51,351 nt of DNA from Hondaea fermentalgiana (GCA_014084085.1 NPFB01000094.1:86921-138271), one strand, 5' to 3'. Shown: positions 12,148 through 23,500, counted from the stretch's first letter. The notes: generated by a model not told the origin, from the letters alone. Numbers and translations are program-made.

Positions 12148-14454
12148 ATGGCGACGCCGCCCAAGGACACCATGGGAAGCGTATCGAGACTCGCCGCGGC
12201 AGTTTCGCTGCTAGCGGCGCTCACTGGCAGCGACACCGTCGCGGCGAGTGAGACACAGGAAATCGCCGCTTGCTTGCCCATGGCATGCTGGGATACGTGG
12301 GAAGCCTACGGAGCGAACGTGACGCTGCCATGCTCCGTGGCCTCAGGCCATCTTCCTCTCGACGGAATCCCGCTCGCTCTGCCCATGCTGTACGAGGGAA
12401 ATTATGACTTGTGCCAAACCTTTCAGAAAGCGCATTATTGCAACCTTGCCTCAAGTTCCATCGTGCTCTTGCCCGTCCTCAACAAGAAACTCAAGCTTGC
12501 AGGCGCTCTGCCGCTCGGCACCTTTTCGCTCGACCAATGCGTGTCGCAAGCCTGCGATCCTGTGGCCCTCAAAGTAGGCTTCTTCGCAGGTCTCGAACGC
12601 GCCATCGATAGACTCCTGAGAGGTCTTCACGTGAGTGCGCAAGAGCGTGCAGCAATCGAAAAGGAAGTCCAGGTGTTGGCAAAGTCTATCTCTGTCACTT
12701 GCGTTGACGAGAGCGTACTAGCACCGATGGACTCTGGCGGCATACTCACTCTCGTCGTCCTTGGCGGTTTTTGCGTGAGTTTCGTGATGTGCACGCTTCT
12801 CGCCACCTATGCCCGTAATTCAAAGCCAGCTCGCTGCGCTATGACTCGCTTCTTTGCATTAAATCACAACGCACCGCGTCTTGTTGCAAGTACTCCAGGG
12901 GACTTTAATGTCCTCAATGGCATTCGTTTCTGGTCGATGGCCTGGGTCATCTTGGGCCACACCATTGGGAGTTATGTTTATCCAGGCAAGAACCCGAGTG
13001 CTATTGCGGCTGTCCTCCAGTCGTTTCCTTTTGTCTTTGTGCGTGGCGCCGAGTATGCCGTCGACACCTTCTTCTTCATGTCTGGCTTCCTCGCGACGTG
13101 GGGCGTTCTTGTGCGGTTCACTTCAGAGCGCATCACCCCCAAGTCGTACGGAATGCTTATCCTGGGTCGCTACCTACGACTCACACCCGTATATGCCCTC
13201 GTAGTTCTCTTCTTTTGGAAGGTCTTGCCTCATCTCGGCAGTGGGCCATATTGGAGCGTTGTACCTCGTACGGTAGAGGCCTGTGAAGGCAGCTTCATTT
13301 TCAACATGCTCTACGTCAACAACATTTTTCCTCTCGGTAGTGCAGGCGCATTGACTTCCTGCGCCGGCTGGACATGGTATCTGGCCAATGATTTCCAGTT
13401 TTTCCTGCTCGTTCCATTTCTCGTGCTTTTGTTCAAAATTGGCTACTTTCGCCTCGCCCCGGGATGGAAGGCGGAGCTTTTCAAGTACGGCCCGTGCGTG
13501 TTTTTGGTTCTCTTCCAAGTGATCATCACTTACACACTCATCATAACAGAGCACAGCGGCGACCCCTTAGCGAGCATGGGGAACATCTATGTCAAACCGT
13601 ACTGTCGCGTCACGCCATATGCGATTGGCGCAGGTCTGGCCTTTTTCCACTTTGAGAGAGTTGAAGCAGCAAAGAGCAATAGTTCCGAGGATCCCACCGC
13701 ATGGAAACGCTGGAACATGCCTTCTTTTCGCGCGAGCCTCTTAATGCCGGCGTCCATCGCCGCCATGACTGCCGTCATTGCCATTGTGTACACGCAGTAC
13801 GCGTGCAAGGCAAGCGACCATCAATGCAACGTCTATTATGCACAATTTCGCTACGGATTCTTCATATCACCCAATTGGTCAACGGAGGCGATGGCATTAT
13901 ATGGGGCGCTGGGCTATTTTTTTTGGACCCTGCCGCTCGCCATCTTTTCGTACACTCTCATTTGCGATGACAGGTATGATTCGTTTGGACTCAAGGTCTT
14001 TCTCGGGCATCGCATCTGGGCGCCTTTTGCGAGGCTCACATACAATGCATATCTGGTTCATTTAGTCCTCATGTTCGCGCGTGGTGGGCTTTCTAAATAT
14101 GCCAAGGCCTGGGAAGGCATGAATGTAATGATTGAAATCGCTGGCTTTGTCGTCATGGCATACGCCACCGCACTCGTACTCTACCTCGTCGTCGAGAAGC
14201 CGGTCATGAACATTGTCATGCAACTTTTCTCAAGCGTGCGACAGGCGCCGCCGTCGCACCAATCGATGTCGCACGTGGACGACGTTGCAATGCGTATGGA
14301 ACGACAACTTTCTTCCGTGAGCGATCTCGACTCCGAGACGGTACAAATGGCCTCACCAGAGCTCGAGAGCCGTCACTCCCCAACGGACGGCGCTTCTGTT
14401 CCCTTTCTTTCTTCGTCAGAGCACGTTCCGAGTGACGCTGTGGGGCCCGCCTAG
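12148..14454 (+). CDS. NRF-6-like membrane O-acyltransferase (acyltransferase 3 family)
   Basis: A 768-residue secreted-entry membrane protein. An N-terminal signal-like segment lies near 13-30. A Cys-containing extracellular domain with N-glycosylation sites follows, to about 190. One helix comes near 198-216, then the acyltransferase-3 core (about 250-680, around ten helices). The core starts 'FNVLNGIRFWSMAWVILGHTIGSY', with the conserved His (about 271) thought to be catalytic, and continues with 'DTFFFMSGFLATW' and 'GRYLRLTPVYALVV'. This layout (N-terminal nose-resistant-to-fluoxetine domain plus acyltransferase 3) is that of NRF-6-like proteins in animals and protists; acceptors are mostly unknown. 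The cytosolic tail is Ser-rich. The ATG at 12148 has AAA before it and G at +4; an internal ATG at residue 9 could also serve. It converges with the next gene. Confidence 0.88.
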   Translation: MATPPKDTMGSVSRLAAAVSLLAALTGSDTVAASETQEIAACLPMACWDTWEAYGANVTLPCSVASGHLPLDGIPLALPMLYEGNYDLCQTFQKAHYCNLASSSIVLLPVLNKKLKLAGALPLGTFSLDQCVSQACDPVALKVGFFAGLERAIDRLLRGLHVSAQERAAIEKEVQVLAKSISVTCVDESVLAPMDSGGILTLVVLGGFCVSFVMCTLLATYARNSKPARCAMTRFFALNHNAPRLVASTPGDFNVLNGIRFWSMAWVILGHTIGSYVYPGKNPSAIAAVLQSFPFVFVRGAEYAVDTFFFMSGFLATWGVLVRFTSERITPKSYGMLILGRYLRLTPVYALVVLFFWKVLPHLGSGPYWSVVPRTVEACEGSFIFNMLYVNNIFPLGSAGALTSCAGWTWYLANDFQFFLLVPFLVLLFKIGYFRLAPGWKAELFKYGPCVFLVLFQVIITYTLIITEHSGDPLASMGNIYVKPYCRVTPYAIGAGLAFFHFERVEAAKSNSSEDPTAWKRWNMPSFRASLLMPASIAAMTAVIAIVYTQYACKASDHQCNVYYAQFRYGFFISPNWSTEAMALYGALGYFFWTLPLAIFSYTLICDDRYDSFGLKVFLGHRIWAPFARLTYNAYLVHLVLMFARGGLSKYAKAWEGMNVMIEIAGFVVMAYATALVLYLVVEKPVMNIVMQLFSSVRQAPPSHQSMSHVDDVAMRMERQLSSVSDLDSETVQMASPELESRHSPTDGASVPFLSSSEHVPSDAVGPA

Positions 14455-14617
14455 GATAAAGTCCTTGAGTAGTGCATGATTGCCATGCTCGAACAAGGTA
14501 TTAACTTTTTTGTTTTAATGTTTCCTTTCGCTCGCTAGGTGTGACCGTCATCAACCTTACCCTTGGGGAGCTCGTCCTCAACGTAGCCGAGGTGGATATT
14601 GCGTTTACCCAAGGCAC

Positions 14618-14623
14618 AATAAA
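14618..14623 (+). terminator. Candidate polyadenylation signal AATAAA
   Basis: A canonical AATAAA about 165 bases past the acyltransferase stop, within the short space before the convergent gene's stop. Position is appropriate; use of this signal in the organism is assumed. Confidence 0.5.
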
Positions 14624-14689
14624 AAATATGAAAGAAATGGAGGCCTACGGATGGATTTCTACGTCTTGAGGTCAAGGTTTTCTTCTCTC

Positions 14690-17578
14690 TCACACACTTG
14701 CTTCGAGAAATCGGTCAATGTCGGCGGCAGACCGAAATAGATCGGGCTGTTTCGACTCCTCCATGGAGCGCTCGGATGCAGACAGTAGTATAGATCGTTC
14801 GATCTCGCTCTCAATCTCATCCAAGAGCTTACGCTCATCAGCAGGGATCTTTGCAAAGGGCGGCGTGCTCGTTGACATGGACAATCTCGAAGATGATGAT
14901 GGCTTGCCCGGGTATCCTTCGTGGGGGATCCATTCAGTCTGCCGCCGTCCCCAGGCAGGGAGACGTTCCCTCTGAAACGACGAGGCGCTTTCAGCAAATC
15001 GTGGGGAGTGTCCGCGCACAGGGTCGTGCACGTGGCTGCAGCAACGATGGTCAACAGGTTTTGGCATTTCTCGCGGAATAAAGTTCGTCTGTGGATGCGA
15101 GAACACATTGTCATTATCTCCTGCCTGAACTTGATCAGTCCAGTGCTGAGACCTGAATTCTCCTGTACCATGACCCTCGTGGTGCTCGTGCTCTGCATCG
15201 TTGGCGCCGTGGTCTTCCTCGGGCGACACTCTCGGCGATGATAATGGCTTGCGTGTCACGGATGCGCGCCGTGGTGTTCTCGTTTTCGACCTCTTCACTT
15301 TTGCCTTGCGGCGACGTTTCGACGCAACAATTATCCTTTTGGGGGGGGCTGCTGCTCGACTTGTTTCCGATGTTGACGACGTTGACAACGACGAAGACGA
15401 AGACGAAGATGAAGAGGAGCCAGTGGTGCGTCCAAGGGCTCGGTCCTGACTGGCTTTTCGCGTGGCTGAAGAGAGATGAAAGGGTTTTTGGACAGTCGTC
15501 TCTGGGGTCCATCCAGACGCCTGAAAAGCTCGCTCCGCCGCTTGCGCCTTTTGATGTTGTCGCTTCCGGAACTCGCAAAGACGTTCGACATGCGAATTGA
15601 TGGCATCGGGACGGTAGACGGCTTTTTTTGCTACCTTGCCGTGAGGCTTGTCCCTGGACGTTCCTGATGGCGATGCAGGAGACGAGGTTGCTTCACCCTC
15701 GTCGTGGCCATGTAGATCTGCATGCTCTTGCACGAGGTCATCGTGCGCCCAATGTCGATCGATGTTTGTACATCTTGGCGATGCTGGCATACTTGACTTG
15801 GCAGAACCCTTTTCGCCGCGCGATGCAGCTAGTGCTGGTGTGGGAAGCGTATCGATCATCTTGACAACATTCTCTCGAAACCCGTCCGGCAGCGTTGCTA
15901 CTAAGGACATGAGGCTCTCTGCCTCAGCGCTTTCCGCCTGTTGCGCCACGATTGACCGCCGACGAAGCATTGCATATCGCTCATGCCCCGCCGTGCGCGG
16001 CCTTGTCGCGGCTGCGTTTCCGTCAAAACCATCAGAATCACCGTGTTCACGCCGCTGCTTTTGCCTTGCAGCCCACATTTTCGAGTGCTCAAGAATGGGC
16101 TTGCGTTGCTCAGGATGCGACTTGAGAATCTGTTTCGAGCCACGAGACAACTTGGGCGTACGCTTGGGTGGGCGCGAGTACAGAAATGCGTTACCATCAT
16201 CTGTGTCATCTTCTTCGCATTTAGAGTCTCGAGAAGCCCAGGCTGAGTTGTCGATGGGAGAGACAACATCGTGATCTGGACCGACCCAGGCCGCGTTCGC
16301 TTGGTCACGTGTCCCCCACGTGGTTCCCCAAGTATGCGCGCCCTCCGTGGCGGTAGAAACCATATGAAAATAGGGTTTTCCTTGCTCCTTTGTATCTGGA
16401 GATGGGCCTGGCTCGCTCGCACTGACCCAGCTTCCAACGTCAAGATCTAATTTGCCGGGGTACATCTCATCTTGATGAGCGAATGCAGGGCCCGACGAGA
16501 ATTTGTGCAAAAGTCGTTTGCGTCCGCTGGTAGTGGCCGTGTCTTTGCGCATAAGTTTTCGAAAACGTCGCTCCTCCTCGACCGTGGGCTCTCTCTCGAG
16601 CTGTTGTCGTCGTGCCTGCTCAAGTCTTTCGGCTTCGAAACGACTGACTTCGCGGGAAGCACTAGTCACTGTCGGCCGAGTTAAGCGACTGCTTGCAGGA
16701 ATAATCTCTACTTCTTTGGTTGAGACTTTGGAGGTGCGCTGACGCTCGAGCTCCGAGGTCGCGTCAATCTGCCTTTTGCGCGACGCTGTGAGTTTTGATA
16801 CCTTTGACGAGAAGCTACGGGCCATAAGGCTTCCTGTACTTGACCTTGAGACCCGCCTTTGCCGCTCTGCTGCCGCGTCGCTTTGTTTTGGCTCGGGGTT
16901 GTCGTCGCTCCTCGTTCCAGTGCTACTGCCGAGGCTCAGACGTCGTTGCCAGAGCTCTGTTGTTGACATGTATCCGTGGCCCGTAGCCTTGTGAAAGGCA
17001 TCATACAGACGAAAGTCTTCGGCGCTCAGCTCCTCGCTACGTCGCAATGCAAATCCAGGCAGCTGGCTCCGAGCTTGTGCAGGTTTTGATGTTGTCGGCG
17101 CTGGCGCGCTTTTGGTGGATTGTGCAGCCCAGTCGAGCGATGAAGCCTCCGAGATATCAAGTCGGAGGCCTTCAAGGTCTCTGGCAAGGTCTTTTGACAG
17201 ATCCGCAAGGCGAATTGTCATCGTCTCCGCTTCTTCTTCTGCTTCTTCTATTTTTCCTTTCTCTGGTTCTCTCTGGACCTCGATGTCATGGTCATGCGGT
17301 CGTTGCATATCGTGCTGCTCGCCAGCAATTGAGCGCGAGGCCAGATGGAGCGACGTGTCGGTTTGCTCGACGCTTTCGCGCTTCGTGTTGTTGCTCCTGG
17401 CCTTCCTCTGATCGGCTGCTCGTTCGAGCAGCAGTCGCGCCGTTTCCGAGGGGTCTACGAGCGCAGGCACGGACCCAAACGACGCCGCGGACGCGGAGCT
17501 CGTGCGACTCACTTCTGCAACCAGCTCGTCGTCGGCCGCGGGCTTGCCGGTCGCGCGAGGTCTGGCCCGCGTAGACAT
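14690..17578 (-). CDS. Large disordered Ser/Arg-rich protein, function unknown
   Basis: A 962-residue protein without a domain I can name. It is rich in Ser, Arg, Lys and Glu, with short charged helices ('RLEQARRQQLEREPTVEEERRF', about 320-340) and repeated 'YPGK' motifs. In the last third, 'TVQKPFHLSSATRK' is faintly like the short PF-containing motifs of TPX2 or FAM161-type microtubule and centrosome proteins; this is a weak hint, not an assignment. A run of Ser (about 730-745) and basic RRRKAKVKRSK follow. The C-terminus looks helical ('LLDEIESEIERSILLS'). The frame is open upstream to a GTG at 17608, but the first ATG is 17578. A cytoskeletal or scaffold role is possible. Confidence 0.7.
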   Translation of the reverse strand: MSTRARPRATGKPAADDELVAEVSRTSSASAASFGSVPALVDPSETARLLLERAADQRKARSNNTKRESVEQTDTSLHLASRSIAGEQHDMQRPHDHDIEVQREPEKGKIEEAEEEAETMTIRLADLSKDLARDLEGLRLDISEASSLDWAAQSTKSAPAPTTSKPAQARSQLPGFALRRSEELSAEDFRLYDAFHKATGHGYMSTTELWQRRLSLGSSTGTRSDDNPEPKQSDAAAERQRRVSRSSTGSLMARSFSSKVSKLTASRKRQIDATSELERQRTSKVSTKEVEIIPASSRLTRPTVTSASREVSRFEAERLEQARRQQLEREPTVEEERRFRKLMRKDTATTSGRKRLLHKFSSGPAFAHQDEMYPGKLDLDVGSWVSASEPGPSPDTKEQGKPYFHMVSTATEGAHTWGTTWGTRDQANAAWVGPDHDVVSPIDNSAWASRDSKCEEDDTDDGNAFLYSRPPKRTPKLSRGSKQILKSHPEQRKPILEHSKMWAARQKQRREHGDSDGFDGNAAATRPRTAGHERYAMLRRRSIVAQQAESAEAESLMSLVATLPDGFRENVVKMIDTLPTPALAASRGEKGSAKSSMPASPRCTNIDRHWAHDDLVQEHADLHGHDEGEATSSPASPSGTSRDKPHGKVAKKAVYRPDAINSHVERLCEFRKRQHQKAQAAERAFQASGWTPETTVQKPFHLSSATRKASQDRALGRTTGSSSSSSSSSSLSTSSTSETSRAAAPPKRIIVASKRRRKAKVKRSKTRTPRRASVTRKPLSSPRVSPEEDHGANDAEHEHHEGHGTGEFRSQHWTDQVQAGDNDNVFSHPQTNFIPREMPKPVDHRCCSHVHDPVRGHSPRFAESASSFQRERLPAWGRRQTEWIPHEGYPGKPSSSSRLSMSTSTPPFAKIPADERKLLDEIESEIERSILLSASERSMEESKQPDLFRSAADIDRFLEASV

Positions 17579-18046
17579 GCTGGTCCAAGATGGCCGGGTT
17601 TCTGGCACGTCGTGGAGCTGCTGGTGCTCGGGGTCGTAGAACTACCCGCTCCCTCCCAACCCGACCCACCAACCCACTGCAGCGAGCAGCTGCCGGGGCG
17701 ACGATTCGACTGCGAGCCCGCGGCCAGCGCAGTGCCCGGGCGCGGGCTCGTCGTGCTGCCGCGGGCTGTGAACTGCTAGACCAGCCGGTGCCTGACTTTT
17801 GGGTATATGTTTCCGTTGACCTGCCGCGGAGCCTCTAGGTCACGACACGAGTCCGAGAGACGGTCGGAGTCCACGTCTTGCTAGGGCCTCCTAGTACTTA
17901 TACTTGGGGTGCGCATACACTAAACAAGAGTCGAAGGAAGTAAGAAGAAGACCAAGTATCCCACGAATAACCGGGCCTGTTCGTCCGTCGAACATGCGAT
18001 GGAGTCGTCAAGCAAAAAGCTGGTCAAGGTTTTTGCCAATTATTTT
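17579..18046. other. Intergenic, no gene seen
   Basis: This lies between two minus-strand genes: promoter side of the disordered protein and 3' flank of the TPR/IQ gene. GC-rich near 17600-17780, then more balanced. The sequence 'ATTATTTTTTAT' at about 18039-18050 could include the 3'-end signal of the TPR/IQ gene on the minus strand. Confidence 0.45.
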
Positions 18047-19660
18047 TTATGCGGATTCCTCAATCATGATTTTGTTGGAGGCTCTTTTGCGTCGGTGTTG
18101 AAATGATGCGCTTGAAGGCTTGAACCAGCCTCGAATTGCACCATGCACAACAGAGCTTGTCGCGTGAATTATTTGCGAAGACTTTCGTGTCGTGTCACTT
18201 CGTGTTGAACGGACATCGTTTTCACTCGTGATGTTTTCAGCGTTGGAAGCCAAGAACGGGGCATGAGAAGCATGAGGCACTGTCTCTATTCTCTTCTTGT
18301 TCATGATTTCGTTGTTGTTGTTCACGTTCTTCTTCTTCTTCTTCTTCCTCCTCCTTCTTCTCGTTTTCTTCTCTGGTGATTCGGGCTCCCCAGCTCGATC
18401 GGGTGACATTTGCGGCACTGCATTACGCTCAGAAGAAAACTGATTCTTATCCTTGCTTTCTGGCGGAGACTGCGCATTGTTTTCGTTCCTTGATAGTGAC
18501 TGTGATAATCCGGGAGTTGGCAGTGGAGATCGAGACGTCGTCTTCGTTGGTTCACGAATTTTCTCGTCGTCGTGCGTTTCGTTCGTCTCATTGACTGCTG
18601 GCTCTGTTGCTGCTACAGCGCTTGAACCAGCAACTTGAAGCTGTCGTTTGGACTGGAGAAAAGTGCGAGCGCTTTGTTGAATACGCACAACTGCACTCGT
18701 TTCTCGGCGCAACAGCGATGCTCGCATGGCGCGCTGAATCTGAGAAGCCCTTGTCTGTTGAAGGACAATGCGCGCCACAAGACGAAGGTCTGAGCGCTCC
18801 GTCATGAAGTTCATATCTAAGGCCTTTTCCAGTACTGGAAAGGATCGCCTGCATGCTGTAACAAAGGCGAGCCAAAGACCGACCGTGAGGTTGCCCGGCA
18901 CGGCCCATTTGTGTGCAAGGGCAACCTCTTCGTATGCCTTGATGTGCCACTTGACCCCCTCGAGAAGCTGTGTGACACTTCGTTCTCGCTCAAGCTTGCC
19001 AGAAGACGTCCATGATCGTCGATATCCCTGCGCGACGAGTGCAATGCCGAGACTGTGGTAAGCGAGGGCGAGGAGCACGATGGCCTCTTTCGAAAAGCAA
19101 GCTGGCAAGTTTTGGCTTGCCAGCTCGGTGAGCGCAATTTGAGCGAAGCGCACTGCGCTCTGAGCATGGAAAAGAGCCCGCTCCAAACCTTTTCGCTTGA
19201 AGTGAGCTGCGCATAGATTAAGATGTTTCTCTGCACGAAAATGGTCTGTGCTTGCTTCGGCGGCAGAGAGAAATTTAATAGCGTCTTCGGGCATTTCCTT
19301 GGAATACATGCAGACAGCGAGGTTGAGGAGCGTGGCAGTTCCCGCGCGATGATCTTGTGCGGACATTTCCCTTGCCCGAAGAAGAAGCCTTTGCGCGCTT
19401 TCAATCTCACCTGTGCGCAATAGTTTGGCAGCGACAATATTGACGCATGTGGCATAGTCCTGCACGCTCTCTACGGCCCAAACATGCTGCGCCCCATACA
19501 GCTCCTGCTTGGCCTGGCATGCCTCATGGAGACATGCAAGCGTGTTTTCATCAACGCCGCGTTTCTGGAGTGCGTCATACTTTTCAGCGAGCAAGTGAAG
19601 ACGTGTAGCCTCTTGACTTCTCGACGCGTGGACGTCCGCGTGTTGTCCTTCGCTCGCCAT
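18047..19660 (-). CDS. TPR-like helical repeat protein with an IQ motif and a basic tail
   Basis: A 537-residue protein. Residues 15-275 are paired amphipathic helices with TPR-like spacing ('GEIESAQRLLLRAREMS', 'ATLLNLAVCMYSKEMPEDAIKFLSAAE', 'LNLCAAHFKRKGLERALFHAQSAV'), a protein-interaction scaffold. Around 320-340 'AVVRIQQSARTFLQSKR' fits an IQ motif (IQxxxRxxxxR-like), a calmodulin or light-chain binding site, with a related basic helix just before it. The C-terminal 200 residues are low complexity with a poly-Arg/Lys tract and poly-Asn. The ATG at 19660 sits in GCCATGG, a perfect context. It is divergent from the TIR-NACHT-WD40 gene with about 0.9 kb between starts. A calcium-linked scaffold, for example in cilium or cytoskeleton, is plausible but unproven. 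Confidence 0.75.
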   Translation of the reverse strand: MASEGQHADVHASRSQEATRLHLLAEKYDALQKRGVDENTLACLHEACQAKQELYGAQHVWAVESVQDYATCVNIVAAKLLRTGEIESAQRLLLRAREMSAQDHRAGTATLLNLAVCMYSKEMPEDAIKFLSAAEASTDHFRAEKHLNLCAAHFKRKGLERALFHAQSAVRFAQIALTELASQNLPACFSKEAIVLLALAYHSLGIALVAQGYRRSWTSSGKLERERSVTQLLEGVKWHIKAYEEVALAHKWAVPGNLTVGLWLAFVTACRRSFPVLEKALDMNFMTERSDLRLVARIVLQQTRASQIQRAMRASLLRRETSAVVRIQQSARTFLQSKRQLQVAGSSAVAATEPAVNETNETHDDEKIREPTKTTSRSPLPTPGLSQSLSRNENNAQSPPESKDKNQFSSERNAVPQMSPDRAGEPESPEKKTRRRRRKKKKKKNVNNNNEIMNKKRIETVPHASHAPFLASNAENITSENDVRSTRSDTTRKSSQIIHATSSVVHGAIRGWFKPSSASFQHRRKRASNKIMIEESA

Positions 19661-20582
19661 GGCTGCCGTGTCTGCGCTCGAGAGCGCAACGGTGGATGAA
19701 GCCCGCCTGCCGAGCGCTGCCGGCCAACCTTCTTTCTTGAGCTTGACGTGTCAAACATTCCGAAATAGCCGTTGATGGGACTCTTGACTTTTGTCCCTTG
19801 CTGCCTGGGCTAGCGAGGAGGGAGAATTGTTCAAGGGAGGTAAGGAGACAGGAAAGGAAGGAGGGAAGGAAGGAGAAGCGCCTTGGGCTGCTTGCTTCAA
19901 TAAATGTTTTGCTTTTTCTCCGCTCTGATTCTTCTGCACCAAAACGCTTTAAATTGTATTAGACCTACCACGGTCTGGTTGTAAAGATGATGATCACACC
20001 GTCAGCTGCCATTTATCTCACATGGTTCTGCTCCGTAGCTCGAGAGACTTGTTGTTCTTCGGCTCGGAAAGCCCTACGGAAAGCCCTATGGAAAGCTCTA
20101 CGGAATGCAGTAATACTATTTGGCTTTTGCGATTGACGGCCGCTGATCGGCCAAAAAAAATGCTTGAAATGTATTGACTTTGCTCAGAGCTTTTTCGTTG
20201 CTGCATGATCCGTAACAACTTCGATCTTGTGCTTGATTGGAAACACTTGCAAGCTTCGCAAACCTCTTCTATTCCTACTTCTTCATTTGTACGATATTCT
20301 CTTGGCTGCGAACTTGAGCCAGTGCGGTTGCTGCAAACTTGACTCTTGTACAACTATGACTCTTGCACAACCTAATTGACCGGGTCGCAGACCTTCGCCC
20401 ACCAAATAGATTTGCTGATGTACCTTCCTTTTGTCGATCGGAAACTTCAGAAGTCCACGCACCATCCGCATACTAGCTGTTGCCTCCGCCTTTTATATTT
20501 TAACCCTTTTTCCATCATTGACAAACCACGCACGTGCCGAGCGCGTGACAAAGTCGCTTCCGCAGGACCGTCGAAGCACAAC
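19661..20582. other. Divergent intergenic region upstream of the NLR-like gene
   Basis: About 0.9 kb shared between the TPR/IQ gene and the TIR-NACHT-WD40 gene. It contains GGAAGGAAGG-type purine repeats (19840-19880), a short 12-bp tandem repeat, and an AT-rich stretch (20140-20300). The NLR frame is open from 20376 but the first ATG contexts there are poor. No separate gene is seen. Confidence 0.5.
20065..20106. repeat. 12-bp tandem repeat, 3.5 copies
   Basis: CGGAAAGCCCTA occurs twice exactly, then TGGAAAGCTCTA, then a partial CGGAAT. It lies about 480 bases before the NLR-like start and could be a regulatory repeat or slippage product. Confidence 0.8.
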
Positions 20583-23500
20583 ATGAGGGAGCGGAGACGC
20601 GCGCGCGAGCAAGCGCGAGGGGGCGAAAGAAGAAAAATGGCCACCTCTAGAGGCCTCGGCAAGAAGAGCGCGATCTTCGGAAGGGTGAAGATGATGAGCA
20701 TGAACGCGCGAGTTGATAGAACACAAAGACGCGGCGACCTCGAGGAAGCGACGAGCGCGCACGCTGAATCGGGAGCAACTTTGCTGGAAGACCTCGCCGT
20801 TCTTTTGATTCACGACCCCAGAGACGAGGTCGTCGCAGAAAAACTAATGAGCGCAATCCAACCTCACTTCAGACTGCCAGTGCGTTTGGCCAACCAAGCC
20901 ACACAGGCAAGCGAGGAAGCCAAGATGGCTGACGTTGCTGCAATATTAGTGAGCGCGGCGTTGCAACAAAATGAAGCCCTCGTCGAGGCTGTGGCCCGCA
21001 AGCTACCGAATGCTCTCATTCCCGTCATTGTGGACGAGACGATGATTCTCCAAAAAGCATGGCATGGCGCAATCAGCTACTATATGGCTAACGAGCTGCA
21101 TTTTGACTATTGTGACCCCGTATCGGCCATCGTTTCCTATCTTTTGGACCAGATTCTCGCAAAGGCAAGCGGCGCGCCGCCTATCAAGGTCTTTGACGCT
21201 TTCATTTCACATGAGTGGGGCGTACACGACACTGCAAAAGAGCTCGCCAGGCGTCTCGAAGAGAAACATGGCCTTAAAATGTGGCTCGACGCCAAAGAAG
21301 TTATTGGGGCCGTCGACGAGAGCATGACGCACGGCATTGAAGGGTCCAAAGTGTTTCTGATTCTCGCAACCAAAAGATACATGAAAAAGGTGAATAATGG
21401 AGACCGTCGCGACAACTGCCTCAAAGAGTTTCTTCACGCCAGTAATCAACGCGCAGATCGTATCGTGGTGGCTGCGCTGGAAGCGGATATGACGAAACCT
21501 GCGACCCAATGGACTGGGCAGTTCCAGCTCGCTCTCACGCGTCAAGTACCTGTTGATTTTTTGACAGTTTCGGACGAGACGGTGGCGCATCTCGCCAACG
21601 CCATCCGCATGCGCATCGAGGCACCCGAGGCTTCGTCGGATCTTACGCCTCTGATGCGCGACATTCATCCTCGCCTCAATCCATGCAGTTCGGAGGTCTG
21701 GGCCAAGGGCAAGGCAGCCAACTTTACCTTGGGCACACGGACGTGGATCATTGATGAGCTCTGCGAATGGTACCGGAGAGGAGAGAGCGCTGTTTTCATT
21801 CTCGTGGGCGACGGTGGTGTCGGCAAGAGCGTCATCATGGCCGAGCTTTGTCACCGTGGAGGTGCTCTCAAACTCGCTGACGAGATCAAAGAAGACCTCG
21901 ATACTCGCGAAGGCGGCAAGCTGCGCCGGACATCATCGCGTGTGCGCAGCCTCTGGCGTCGCAGCCAAAAGGAACGCCCGCCAATTTTTGTTGCAGCCTA
22001 CCATTTCTTTCGGCACGACCAGGTCACGACGGCTGCGCCAGAGGAGGCTCTTGTGAGCATTGCATGGCAGCTGTGTCTCAGAGTTTCAGGGTTTGCCAGC
22101 GCCCTCGACCGTGTGAATCTTGAAAATCTTCGCAACAAATCTCTGGCCGATATATTTCAAGCCATTCTCGTTGACCCGACAGATACGCTTGGTCCGGGTC
22201 AAGCGAGGCAAGTGGTCGTCTTTGATGCTTTGGACGAATGCAGCAAGAGCGACGAGCTCTTGCGAAAGGTAATTCGAATGTGGAAAAATGCCATGCCCGC
22301 ATGGCTGAGCTTGGTCGTGAGCACGCGTCCTGAAGGTGAGATTGAAAGGGGGTTCGCGAACAACAACCTCGACTGCCGCGTGCTGAAGCTCCAGGACGAA
22401 GAAAACGTTCGTGACATCAGATTGCATATCGAGCATCTCCTGCGCGATATGAGGGATGTAGTGGAACCCAAGGACGTCGAGGAATGCGCTGAGATACTCA
22501 CCGAGCGCTCCGAAGGTCTCTTTCTCTGGGCGAGCTTTCTGCCTGACACACTGAAGCGAGTTTTGAGGGAGAAAAAGAAAGGCATCACATTGACCATGAC
22601 GCGGCAAACGCCAACAGAAGCAACAAGAAAGAATCACAGGAACAACAAGAAGAGCAACAAGAAGAAGGAAGATGAACTTCGTAAAAACAGCTCAAAAGGT
22701 GCTGGTCTTTCTGTCCTGCTGACAAAGGATGACATTTCCAATAAAGACGTCTTCCCCGATGGCCTTGGCGGGATGTTTCAAGATTACTTTGAGCGTCTGC
22801 GAGACAAGATGGGAAACGAAGAGTCATACCAGACGCTCCTAGCTCCCATCGTAGTTGCACGTGAGCCGCTGTCCATTGAACATTTGAGCAAGATTCTTGA
22901 CAAGTCGGAGAAGACCACCCGACAGATTGTGGGTGACGCCCGCAACCTTCTGTATCAGGGAGGCGATGGCCGTGTGGCTCTCATTCACAAGCGCATGGCC
23001 GATTGGCTCGTGGACGACACACTGAGTGGACAGCTTGGGGTGGATGTAGGGCAGGGTCATCATTTTCTGGCTGAGTACTGCAGCAACGCAGAGGACGCCT
23101 TTGCTCTCCGTCACGCGATCTTCCACTGCGTCAAGTATGGAGAGACACAAATGGCATTCGCGCTCTTGAACTCGTTTGCGTGGGTACAAAAGGCCATCTC
23201 TGTTGGGGATGACGAGGCACAGAGACGTTCCGTGATTGGAAACCTCGTTCGCGACTGCGTGGAGCTCGGCATTAACTTTGCTCCGGAGAGCGACACGCCT
23301 CGTTTCTTGAGCAAAGCTGTCCACGCCCTCAGCTATGATCCTGACGAACTTACGTCACAGATTTTGGCTCGATTTGGTCACGAATCGACAAATCCTCTGG
23401 CATTGAGCGTGGAGCCACCTGGAAGTCCTTGGCTGGAACCTCTCCGCACGACCCTTCCTCACCCTCGCGATCCTCTGCAACACGTTCTCAAGGGGCACAC

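Noticed and set aside
20065..20106. CCCTA-containing 12-bp repeat as an internal telomere remnant
   Set aside because: The unit is CGGAAAGCCCTA, not a TTAGGG-type unit, and there are fewer than four copies.
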